NCBI RefSeq assembly: GCF_904846605.1 | Contig: NZ_CAJHBI010000030.1 | Span: 1-38,199 of the forward strand | DNA length: 38,199 nt | Reading direction: 5' to 3' | Source of the DNA: Psychrobacter sp. 72-O-c | GTDB lineage: Bacteria; Pseudomonadota; Gammaproteobacteria; Pseudomonadales; Moraxellaceae | In this document: one piece after another, positions 8,902-16,591 of the stretch | Numbering within the stretch: the first letter of the stretch is position 1 | How the letters are laid out: each line of letters starts with the position of its first letter | Position numbers and translations under genes: made by a program | The notes under the pieces: generated by a model | Told to the model about the DNA's origin: nothing | Seen by the model: only the letters and a program-made list of their open reading frames with translations | The model's database searches: none

Positions 8902-10056
8902 ATGATTAGAGATAAGGAAGTCCTCGACCAAATCACCCAAACTATTCGTCAATTTGTGAACAACCAACTGGTACCAATGGAACATTGGGTAGCAGAAAAT
9001 GACCGTCTTCCAGAAGACATTATCAACCAGATGCGCGAATTAGGTCTATTTGGGCTCACTATCCCCGAGGCTTACGGCGGACTTGGCGTTACTATGGAAG
9101 AAGAAGTCACGCTGGCATTTGAGTTAGGGCGCACGTCACCAGCGTTCCGTTCGCTGATAGGTACCAATAATGGCATTGGCTCATCTGGTCTGGTCATTGA
9201 TGGTACCGAAGAGCAAAAACAAAAATATCTACCTCGATTGGCCAGTGGTGAAATTATTGGCTCATTTTGTTTGACTGAGCCGGATTCTGGCTCAGATGCG
9301 GCTTCATTAAAAACAACCGCTATCAAAGATGGTGATACCTATGTTATTAACGGTACCAAACGCTATATCACCAATGCTCCTGAAGCTGGCGTATTTACCG
9401 TAATGGCACGTACTGATCCACAAAATAAACGCGCCGGCGGTATTTCGGCATTTATTGTTGAGAGCGACACCCCTGGTATTACTTTGGGTAAGCTTGACAA
9501 AAAAATGGGGCAAAAAGGCGCTCATACCTGTGATGTTATCTTTGATAATTGCGTAGTACCTGCTGATGCTTTAATTGGTGGTGTAGAAGGTGTGGGTTTC
9601 AAAACTGCCATGAAAGTACTTGATAAAGGACGCTTACATATTGCTGCAGCGAGTACAGGAGCGGCAAGTCGCATGTTAGACGACGCGCTACACTATGCCG
9701 TTGAGCGTAAGCAGTTTGGTCAACCGATTGCCAATTTTCAGCTGATTCAAGCGATGCTCGCTGATTCAAAAGCAGAAATTTATGCTGCTAAATCTATGGT
9801 GCTAGACGCCTCACGTCTGCGCGATGAAGGTAAAAATGTCGTTACTGAGTCGTCATGTGCCAAGATGTTTGCAACCGAAATGTGTGGCCGTGTTGCTGAT
9901 AGAGCGGTGCAAATTCATGGTGGGGCTGGCTATATTGCGGATTATGGCATTGAGCGTTTTTATCGTGATGTGCGCTTATATCGTTTGTATGAAGGTACCA
10001 CCCAAATCCAGCAAATTATTATTGCCCGCAATATGATTAAAGAAGTCAGTGAGTAA
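8902..10056 (+). CDS. Acyl-CoA dehydrogenase
   Basis: An FAD enzyme that introduces the trans-2 double bond into an acyl-CoA and passes electrons to electron-transfer flavoprotein. The 384 residues show the family signatures in order: GLFGLTIPEAYGGLG, FCLTEPDSGSDAASLKT (FAD and substrate binding), ERKQFGQPIANFQLIQ, and QIHGGAGYIADYGIERFYRD. YEGTTQIQ carries the likely catalytic base Glu364. An AGAGAG site precedes the ATG. Divergent transcription from the hydratase-dehydrogenase-thiolase-ligase operon, with the regulator gene downstream, makes it the first oxidative step of the same pathway. Dicarboxylyl-CoA, glutaryl-CoA-like and short-chain substrates are all possible. Confidence 0.93.
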   Translation: MIRDKEVLDQITQTIRQFVNNQLVPMEHWVAENDRLPEDIINQMRELGLFGLTIPEAYGGLGVTMEEEVTLAFELGRTSPAFRSLIGTNNGIGSSGLVIDGTEEQKQKYLPRLASGEIIGSFCLTEPDSGSDAASLKTTAIKDGDTYVINGTKRYITNAPEAGVFTVMARTDPQNKRAGGISAFIVESDTPGITLGKLDKKMGQKGAHTCDVIFDNCVVPADALIGGVEGVGFKTAMKVLDKGRLHIAAASTGAASRMLDDALHYAVERKQFGQPIANFQLIQAMLADSKAEIYAAKSMVLDASRLRDEGKNVVTESSCAKMFATEMCGRVADRAVQIHGGAGYIADYGIERFYRDVRLYRLYEGTTQIQQIIIARNMIKEVSE

Positions 10057-10374
10057 CTGTAGTTTATTCGAGTAATTTTATTTGATTATTAAAATGCATT
10101 ACGGTATTTGCTAGGATGCAGATACCCTAATAATGCCACCACTACTGTACTCTTTCATCCTCACAACAGTAGGGATATATCTTGTGAAAAGTGGTTAATG
10201 ATAAATTCTGGTTTCTTATATGGTATTCCTTATGCTATAAATGCCACCTATTTAACTGAAAGTTTTCTTACCGCTATTCGAGGTACTGCAATCGAAAGTA
10301 TCTTAAGTAGTGAACAGTACCAATTTTTGAATGATCAAACACGCCCTAACTTAACTGAGACTAATAAATCATAT
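10057..10374 (+). other. Intergenic region before the IclR regulator
   Basis: The frame upstream of the regulator is open back to 10108, but its translation does not look like a protein domain and IclR proteins do not need it. The region holds a spaced inverted repeat, TTCGA at 10277 and TCGAA at 10292. This is loosely like the TTCGA-based boxes known for PcaU/PobR-type IclR regulators and may be an autoregulatory site. Confidence 0.4.
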
Positions 10375-11217
10375 ATGACTACTACCCCTTCTAACGACGA
10401 CTCTGATAATACAGCACATGTGGAGCTGTTAGAGCCGATTGCAGAGATGAGAGACAGAAACGACAGGCAGTTTGTCACAGCATTGGCACGAGGACTAGAG
10501 CTGCTCCGTTGCTTTACCCCTCAGCGTCCTTATTTAGGCAATCAAGACTTAAGTCAAATGACAGGACTTCCTAAAGGAACGATTACTCGTCTTACTTATA
10601 CATTAGTCAAGTTAGGGTATTTAAAGCAATCAACAAATAGTAGTAAATATCAACTGTCTACGGGTATATTAGCATTTGGCTACACGATGATGGCAAATAT
10701 GTCTATTAGTAGCTTGGTGACACCGTACATGGAAGACTTAGCGGATTATGCCAATAGTGCAGTTGCCATGGCAACCCGCGACCGACTTATGATGGTGTAT
10801 CTAAATGTGGTGCAAGGTAAGGATACGACCACCATGCGACGCAATGTCGGTTCGTACTTACCCATTCACTTAAGTTCGATGGGAAGAGCGTGCTTGGCCA
10901 GTATGGCCCCTGCTGAGCAAGAATTTATTCTTGAGGCGATTCGTAGTAAGTATAAGGATGATTGGTTAAAGATTAGACGAGGACTGGATAAAGCCTTTAG
11001 AGATTATGAGGATTATGGTTACTGTTTTTCGATTAGTGAGTGGCAAAAAGATGTCAATGCTGTTGCCACTGCATTGATGCACCCTACTGAGGGCTTGCTA
11101 ACCTTTAATTGTGGGGCGCCAAGTTTTATGCTTAGCCGTACCAAGCTAGAAGAAGATATTGCCCCTCGTCTCTTACATATGAAGAATAATATTGCGAGTA
11201 ATCTTTACATCAGTTAG
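10375..11217 (+). CDS. IclR-family transcriptional regulator (PcaU/PobR-like)
   Basis: About 280 residues from the ATG at 10375. After a 30-residue polar N-terminus comes the winged helix-turn-helix (FVTALARGLELLRCF, then LSQMTGLPKGTITRLTYTLVKLGYL). The IclR effector-binding domain follows, with VATRDRLMMVYLNVVQG, the RRNVGSYLPIHLSSMGRACLA segment, and ISEWQKDVNAVATALMHP. Regulators of this type commonly control aromatic-acid and dicarboxylate catabolism by binding an intermediate. Its position directly after the acyl-CoA dehydrogenase suggests it controls the adjacent divergent operons. The longer in-frame start at 10108 would add 89 atypical residues and was not chosen. An ATG at about 10450 is another possible start. 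Confidence 0.88.
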   Translation: MTTTPSNDDSDNTAHVELLEPIAEMRDRNDRQFVTALARGLELLRCFTPQRPYLGNQDLSQMTGLPKGTITRLTYTLVKLGYLKQSTNSSKYQLSTGILAFGYTMMANMSISSLVTPYMEDLADYANSAVAMATRDRLMMVYLNVVQGKDTTTMRRNVGSYLPIHLSSMGRACLASMAPAEQEFILEAIRSKYKDDWLKIRRGLDKAFRDYEDYGYCFSISEWQKDVNAVATALMHPTEGLLTFNCGAPSFMLSRTKLEEDIAPRLLHMKNNIASNLYIS

Positions 11218-11528
11218 GACATATTACCCATTAACTCGGCAAGGGTTAAAAACTCAATAGTACTGTCTTTTTGGAGAAAAATCTGACCACTTTTTTGTTG
11301 ATACCATACTGTATTGCTATATAACAAATATAGGATAGAGATATCTAACCAAACGTTTTGCAAATCATTAAGGACTGTTATATTCAAACCATCAGTAGTG
11401 TTTGAATATACTACCTACCTTTAATCTCTTATATGTTCGTTCTTCAGTTGTTATCTATTCAGTACTACTCTGGCTTGCATATTGTTTTCTGCCTTCACAG
11501 GTATGCGTGTGCTGCTCCATAAATTACC
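11218..11528. other. Gene-free region with a strong hairpin
   Basis: Between the convergent IclR and small hypothetical genes lies a perfect 11-bp stem, TATATTCAAAC (11379-11389) with GTTTGAATATA (11400-11410), and a 10-base loop. No long T run follows on either strand, so it is not a classical intrinsic terminator. It may still mark a transcript end. No gene is seen. Confidence 0.5.
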
Positions 11529-11774
11529 TTACAGTCCTATTTCATGCTGTACGATTTCAACTATTTTAATTGGTACAGCAAAGCCCCATGGCATACCACC
11601 AGTACAATAAAAGCTTCCCTCCTCAAAAGACACAATGTAAGCTTTAAAATCATTGCTATCTTGGTCTGTCATTGCTTGTTCGTCACTATCATCACCAATA
11701 GCACACCATATGTGTTTATCGCCACGTTTTAGCATGGCACGCGTCAAGTGACTCCCTGTTAACTTGTCCCCCAT
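11529..11774 (-). CDS. Small conserved-looking hypothetical protein
   Basis: An 81-residue protein with no domain I can name. It has an orderly composition, a WCAIGDDSDEQAM segment, and a cluster FEEGSFYCTGGMPWGFAVP with one cysteine and aromatic residues. No signal peptide or membrane segment is visible. A strong AAGGAG site seven bases before the ATG supports real translation. It lies convergent with the IclR gene at the left border of the AT-rich island. Function unknown. Confidence 0.65.
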   Translation of the reverse strand: MGDKLTGSHLTRAMLKRGDKHIWCAIGDDSDEQAMTDQDSNDFKAYIVSFEEGSFYCTGGMPWGFAVPIKIVEIVQHEIGL

Positions 11775-12020
11775 CTTTAGCTCCTTATTAATTTATCAAG
11801 CTTTCTCATCCCTTTATTAATTTTGGCCATTTTACCGTTGTAACGCTCAAATGAAATAGGTGCGAATGAAAGATATAAACAATAACTTAGCAAACGGAAT
11901 TGATTAATCTTACTAATTAATAAGTGATTACGTCAACTAAATAAATCGAAATTTATGGGTATAAAACACTTATCTTACCTGTGCGCGTACCGCTCCATAA
12001 AGTCTCTATTATTTTCTATT

Positions 12021-12097
12021 TGTCTCATGTGCTCGCGCGATATTTGTCTCATGTGCTCGCGCGATATTTGTCTCATGTGCTCGCGCGATATTTGTCT
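12021..12097. repeat. 24-bp tandem repeat, three full copies plus five bases
   Basis: Identical units beginning TGTCTCATGTGCTCGCGCGA start at 12021, 12045 and 12069, followed by TGTCT of a fourth. Because 24 is eight codons, a minus-strand frame runs through all copies as (QISREHMR)n and ends ENNRDFMERYAHR then a stop at 11975-11977. The copies are perfect, indicating recent expansion or homogenisation. There are no spacers, so it is not a CRISPR array. Confidence 0.9.
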
Positions 12098-12324
12098 ATG
12101 AATTTCGTAAGTTATTATTAATATTAAATTTTTAGCATTCTAAAATAGGGGTTATGAGCTGCTCAATACTGAGCCTTATTAAGTTTGCGGCTCTGATTGA
12201 TAGCGTCTGAGTGTGAGGTTTTGATAGATTTTCAGTATAAGATTTTGGCTTGCCAGCAATAGGAATGGATGGCATAAGTTTGATTCTTGCAAACGTTATG
12301 ACTCCATCTTTATACCTCATAAAA

Positions 12325-12354
12325 AAGAGGCGTACGCGATTGCATACACCTCTT
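12325..12354. terminator. Hairpin, probable bidirectional terminator
   Basis: AAGAGGCGTACGC (12325-12337) pairs with GCATACACCTCTT (12342-12354) with two G-U type positions and a GATT loop. An A run precedes it, so on the minus strand a T run follows the stem. It lies downstream of the acidic hypothetical gene and would end that transcript. Confidence 0.7.
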
Positions 12355-12486
12355 AATATTATAACTAGCGGTTAGCCCATAGGTTGAGCTATGAGTAACC
12401 AGTAGTGCTGTCATACTCAAGTGTTAAATCATCAGGCTCATTTATGAAACCTTGACCAATTCTAAGACGGAACAACATCTAGCGTA

Positions 12487-13191
12487 CTATTCGGCAGCAT
12501 CCAATAGCTTGTTAAGCGCTTCTACCATTGCATCATCTATTATGCTGTCTTCTACATAGTCGACTAATTCATGTATGGTAGTCAGATCCATTTCCCGAAT
12601 ACCCAAGCTTGCTAACTGCTCATTAATAGACGCCAAGCTTTCTTGATCTTCAGGATTGCTTAATACATTCTCTTCAAATCCGTCATGTACAAACCAGTAT
12701 ATTTTTTCTAATACGGTCTCTCTTTTTGTTAAAGTAGAATAACCATCACCATAGATAAACAAGTTAAAATTATAAGGTATCTCTATATCGTTGATGAAAA
12801 AAGCACGTCTACATTCTAGAGTATAGGCTTGTACCTCTTTGTCTTCATGACCTTCGCTATCTTTGTAGACTTCGTCTTCTGCCAGCTCTTCTTTTACCAA
12901 ACCTTCTAATATTTTATAACTCCCTACTTTTACCTTATGGTTATAAATAATGCAAGAGTCAGCCTCTGCTTCAAAAATAATCGCACTGATATCTAGAGTA
13001 TTATTATCAATATCATAAAAACCTTTTAAAGCGGGTAAAAACTCTGTCAGTTTTTCTTCAGGCACTTGGGTTAGAAATTGTTGCTCGTATATCTTAATCA
13101 TGTCTTCAGGAGAATAGGTATTAGCGGTATCCGTCTCATTTCTACCGGTAGGCTGTAGGGGTACAAGGTTAAATGGGTTATTATTGGTCAT
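12487..13191 (-). CDS. Acidic hypothetical protein beside the restriction-modification operon
   Basis: A 234-residue protein I do not recognise. It is strongly acidic throughout, with glutamate/aspartate clusters such as EGLVKEELAEDEVYKDSEGHEDKE near the middle and an acidic helical C-terminus (VDYVEDSIIDDAMVEALNKLLDAAE). It has no signal peptide or membrane segment. The central part (AYTLECRRAFFINDIEIPYNFNLFIYGDG) looks like beta structure. It is divergent from the methyltransferase across a 470-bp gap. An immunity-type, antirestriction-like (DNA-mimic) or unrelated cargo role are all conceivable, but nothing in the sequence decides. A weak AAAGGCAG lies upstream of the ATG. Confidence 0.65.
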   Translation of the reverse strand: MTNNNPFNLVPLQPTGRNETDTANTYSPEDMIKIYEQQFLTQVPEEKLTEFLPALKGFYDIDNNTLDISAIIFEAEADSCIIYNHKVKVGSYKILEGLVKEELAEDEVYKDSEGHEDKEVQAYTLECRRAFFINDIEIPYNFNLFIYGDGYSTLTKRETVLEKIYWFVHDGFEENVLSNPEDQESLASINEQLASLGIREMDLTTIHELVDYVEDSIIDDAMVEALNKLLDAAE

Positions 13192-13661
13192 TCAGGACTG
13201 CCTTTTTATTTAAGTTAGATTTATTAGATGTCTGTTACTACAAAGCGGTAGGAGCTTCTAAGCTTACTTTTATTTTTAAGTGTCTCTAGCGCGTCAAAAT
13301 CTATGAAGTGCATTATCTCTTATTCAGTAGCTTTTAGATATATAAGGCAGCTTTGTGAAAATGCTTGTTTTTGCTGTTGGTTCGAACACTGTTATCATTT
13401 AGGAGTGGTTCTTTACTATCTTATATATACTATAAGATATTGATTATAAAAGACTTTACCGTTTCTATAATATACTAACCCCTGCCTTATCTAGCCTAAC
13501 TTATACGTATTGTGTACACTAGCGGGTACACTTGAGCGAGCACTATCGAATTAATGCTAATAGAAATAATTTATAACCCATAATCTAACTTAATATCATT
13601 TGCTGAGTTTCAAAGCTTATCCATATCAAAAAACCACCAAACCTTATAGTAGTAGCCAATC
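13192..13661. promoter_or_regulatory. Divergent control region of the R-M operon with palindromes
   Basis: This AT-rich region contains a perfect palindrome TATCTTATA-N5-TATAAGATA at 13417-13439. A TATAAT hexamer lies at 13466-13471 on the plus strand, and an inverted pair GTGTAC (13512) / GTACAC (13526). Such symmetric sites upstream of restriction-modification genes are often operators for a controller protein or for the methyltransferase itself. No separate C-protein gene is present here. The -35 match is poor, so the promoter is tentative. Confidence 0.45.
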
Positions 13662-14966
13662 ATGAAAGATAAATCTGAATTTCTTTGTAAAGTAGAAAAA
13701 ACCATTACACCATTAGCTGTACCTCATACTCCAGATGGAACGGCAACACAATCTGTCATTGATCAATGGGTTCAAGCATTAGCTACTAATAGTGAACTCT
13801 ATTGTGACTTAACGATAGAAGAGCCTAGCTCACTTAAGGAGCAGGTTTTACGTATTTTGAAAGAACATAATCTTTACCTAAGCAAAGATGCCTTTTTCGA
13901 TGAAGCTTTTAAGGACGTAAAAATAAAGCCTTCTAAATCTTCATCGTTTAAATTTATAGATTTATTTTCTGGAATTGGCGGGATTCGAATTGGAACACAA
14001 AAAAATGGCGGTGCCTGCGTTTTTTCGTCTGAGTTCGATAAGTTTGCTCAAAACACCTACTCTTTAAACTATGGTGAAATTCCCTTTGGAGATATTACAC
14101 AAATAAAAGAAGAGTCTATACCAGACCATGATTTATTGCTCGCAGGCTTCCCTTGTCAACCTTTTAGCTACTCTGGACGAAGTGAAGGGTTCGAAGATAA
14201 AACAAGAGGTACACTATTTTTTGATGTTTTAAGAATACTTGAAGCCAAGAAACCTAAAGTAGCTCTCTTGGAAAATGTGAAAGGTTTTAAGTCTCATGAC
14301 AAAGGGAACACGATGTATGTTGCATTAAAAGCGTTAGACGAAGCTGGCTATAACACATACTGGACTATTCTAAATAGCTATGACTATGGTGTCCCTCAGT
14401 ATAGGGAAAGATGGTACTGTGTTGCCATCCGAAAAGATATAGACTCTGGAAATTTTGATTTCCCAAATCAAAAAGACCGAACAACTAAGCTAAAAGATAT
14501 AGTTGATACTGAACATGTCGATAAAGCCTTATCTTTAAATGATGCTGAATTAGGAAGAATAAAATACCATTTTGACAATAACCATAAAGAAGAACGTGTC
14601 CAACACGATAACTCAATGTATGCGCCTCATACTAAAAAAGGACGACATGGCGTTTACTCTTATTTGAAGAGTGACGGGGCATTAAGATTCCATGTAGGGG
14701 ATGTGGCTAAGACACAAATTCAAGAGGCTTTTTATGCTTGTTTGGATACCTATGCGCCGACAATCATTGCAAATAGAGTGCCTAAGCTATGGGACATTGC
14801 AAGAAAACTATCAGTTTCTGAAGCTTCTAGACTTCAAGGCTTTCCTGAAGCCTTCAATTTTGAAGTCTCAAACGCTCAAGCTTATAAACAACTTGGTAAC
14901 TCTGTAACCGTACCAGTTATAGAAGCCCTAGTAGAAAAAATTAAAGAAATTGAAGGATTTATTTGA
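13662..14966 (+). CDS. DNA (cytosine-5-)-methyltransferase
   Basis: This enzyme methylates C5 of cytosine in a specific DNA sequence, protecting the host from the partner nuclease. All C5-methyltransferase motifs are visible in 434 residues: motif I FKFIDLFSGIGG (about 96-107), motif IV with catalytic Cys165 in GFPCQPFS, motif VI ENVKGF (Glu204), motif VIII QYRER (246-250), and a target-recognition region of about 100 residues. Motifs IX/X follow in RKLSVSEASRLQGFPEAF and QLGNSVTVPVIEAL. An unusual N-terminal extension of about 95 residues precedes motif I; similar extensions in other C5 enzymes can bind their own promoter. The stop codon overlaps the next gene's ATG. Recognition sequence unknown. 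Confidence 0.95.
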   Translation: MKDKSEFLCKVEKTITPLAVPHTPDGTATQSVIDQWVQALATNSELYCDLTIEEPSSLKEQVLRILKEHNLYLSKDAFFDEAFKDVKIKPSKSSSFKFIDLFSGIGGIRIGTQKNGGACVFSSEFDKFAQNTYSLNYGEIPFGDITQIKEESIPDHDLLLAGFPCQPFSYSGRSEGFEDKTRGTLFFDVLRILEAKKPKVALLENVKGFKSHDKGNTMYVALKALDEAGYNTYWTILNSYDYGVPQYRERWYCVAIRKDIDSGNFDFPNQKDRTTKLKDIVDTEHVDKALSLNDAELGRIKYHFDNNHKEERVQHDNSMYAPHTKKGRHGVYSYLKSDGALRFHVGDVAKTQIQEAFYACLDTYAPTIIANRVPKLWDIARKLSVSEASRLQGFPEAFNFEVSNAQAYKQLGNSVTVPVIEALVEKIKEIEGFI

Positions 14967-16591
14967 TGCCATATATTGCTCTCGAAACGTTAACTGAATC
15001 TAGGGAATACGTTGAGGAAAATGTAAAGAAACCTGATACTTTTGCTGGATTAATTCTTTATCTATTATGTGTTTGCGATGTTGAGAGAGATGGGACATAT
15101 TTAAAATCTAATATGAAAGAGTTTTCGGAATATGCAGATAGAGCTTTTTGCCTATCTCCTAATGAGTCTTCATATTCAGAAAAATTTTGGTATGCAGCAC
15201 TGACTAGTGATTGGCAGGAGCGAGTACGATATTTTTTCTTGCAAGGCCAGAAAATATCTTTGAAACATATAATGTATTCAATATTCTGGTACAAGAAACT
15301 GAATGAAATCTATGAAGTTCTAGAAAAACTGCCCAAGAGCTTTATTAATGAAGCTTTCATAGAGGATATTAATGAAGAAGACTTCATAAGCACAAAACCT
15401 ATCTCTAAACAGGATTTATTAATCCATTACAGTAATACTAATAGCGATTCGTTAACCATAAAATTCGATAATACGTTTGTCAAGAAGAGAGCAGGTGATT
15501 TGAGTGGAGCACCTTTTGGACAGACACTATACGCTGGTACAGAAATCAAAAGAATTATCTCAGTCTTTGATTTTGATTTTTTCCAACACTATAATTTATT
15601 TGTAAAGGAATCAGCGGTTGAAAAAAATGTTTCTGAACCGGTCAGCTCATACAGAATAGATGATAAAAAAGGTAGAAATATACTGCTATACGGTGCTCCT
15701 GGAGTTGGCAAAAGCCATCTTATCGAGACCCAATATTGTAATGATCTTAACAAAATCGAACGAATAGTATTTCATCCAGATTACATGAATACAGACTTCA
15801 TTGGTCAGATATTACCTGATGTGAATAATGGTGCTATTAGCTACGACTTCAAAGCAGGAGCATTTACTCGAATTCTGAAAAAAGCTATCGAAAATGCTGG
15901 CAAACATTATTATTTAATTATCGAAGAAATTAATCGAGGTAATGCGCCCGCTATTTTTGGTGAAATTTTTCAATTACTAGATAGGGATTCGGATGGAGTA
16001 AGTAAGTATGCTATATCAAACCAAGATATTGCTAAGCAAGTATATGATGATGTTGAACGTAAAATAATAATTCCTGCTAACCTAACTATTCTTGCCACGA
16101 TGAACACCGCAGACCAAAACGTGTTTACTTTGGATACTGCTTTTCAGCGTAGATGGCAAATGCAAATGATGGAAAACAACATAGAAAAATGCAATTTTAA
16201 AGATACTAAAATATTAGATACTTCAGTTACTTGGGGAGTTTTTAATACTGTAATTAATCAACACATATTAGACAATAATAGCCTAATGTTATCATCTGAA
16301 GACAAAAGATTAGGTGCCTACTTTATTTCTGAAGACGTACTCACACAGGAATTAAGCGCCCAAACTGATCATATTTTCTTCTCAGAGAAGATCTTAAAAT
16401 ATCTTTGGGATGATGTATACAAATTCAATAGAGAGCAGTTATTTGATGGTCGTTATCAAAGCTTAGAACAAGTAATTAACGATTTTTCGTCGAATAAAAC
16501 TGCTAAAAGATTCACTGTTTTCAATCAAGAAGTAGCTATAAAGTTAATAGGGATCAATGTTGCAGAACAAGAGTCTCCGTTAGATGAATGA
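14966..16591 (+). CDS. McrB-like AAA+ GTPase subunit of a restriction system
   Basis: A 541-residue motor subunit that would use nucleotide hydrolysis for DNA translocation and activation of the nuclease partner. The C-terminal half is an McrB-type AAA+ domain: Walker A GAPGVGKS (243-250), Walker B LIIEEINRGNAPAIFGEIFQLLDRD (from about 317), the McrB signature MNTAD (379-383) and an arginine pair (395-396). The N-terminal 220 residues are an unassigned specificity or DNA-binding region. The start ATG at 14966 shares its A with the methyltransferase TGA; a TTG one codon earlier is possible. It overlaps the downstream nuclease gene by eight bases, indicating translational coupling. It resembles R1.LlaJI and BsuMI YdiS in type. 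Confidence 0.92.
   Translation: MPYIALETLTESREYVEENVKKPDTFAGLILYLLCVCDVERDGTYLKSNMKEFSEYADRAFCLSPNESSYSEKFWYAALTSDWQERVRYFFLQGQKISLKHIMYSIFWYKKLNEIYEVLEKLPKSFINEAFIEDINEEDFISTKPISKQDLLIHYSNTNSDSLTIKFDNTFVKKRAGDLSGAPFGQTLYAGTEIKRIISVFDFDFFQHYNLFVKESAVEKNVSEPVSSYRIDDKKGRNILLYGAPGVGKSHLIETQYCNDLNKIERIVFHPDYMNTDFIGQILPDVNNGAISYDFKAGAFTRILKKAIENAGKHYYLIIEEINRGNAPAIFGEIFQLLDRDSDGVSKYAISNQDIAKQVYDDVERKIIIPANLTILATMNTADQNVFTLDTAFQRRWQMQMMENNIEKCNFKDTKILDTSVTWGVFNTVINQHILDNNSLMLSSEDKRLGAYFISEDVLTQELSAQTDHIFFSEKILKYLWDDVYKFNREQLFDGRYQSLEQVINDFSSNKTAKRFTVFNQEVAIKLIGINVAEQESPLDE

Larger units (their letters stand above)
11775..12486. other. Intergenic region with tandem repeat and terminator-like hairpin
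   Basis: A 712-bp stretch with no securely supported gene. It carries the ribosome-binding site of the small upstream protein, a 24-bp tandem repeat, a bidirectional hairpin, and short open frames on the minus strand (11975-12076 and 12389-12478) that lack clear translation signals. A 62-codon minus frame at 12132-12320 starts inside the hairpin and is unlikely to be real. The look is of decayed DNA at an island border. Confidence 0.45.

Noticed and set aside
10108..10374. 89-residue in-frame N-terminal extension of the IclR regulator
   Set aside because: Its translation is unlike IclR proteins, and the ATG at 10375 gives a normal length.
12021..12097. Possible CRISPR array
   Set aside because: The 24-bp units are directly adjacent with no spacers and no cas genes are nearby.
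12132..12320. 62-codon minus-strand frame near the tandem repeat
   Set aside because: It starts next to the terminator hairpin, has no ribosome-binding site and no recognisable protein features.
12389..12478. 29-codon minus-strand frame just downstream of the acidic hypothetical gene
   Set aside because: Too short and without translation signals; might be a former C-terminal extension but this cannot be shown.
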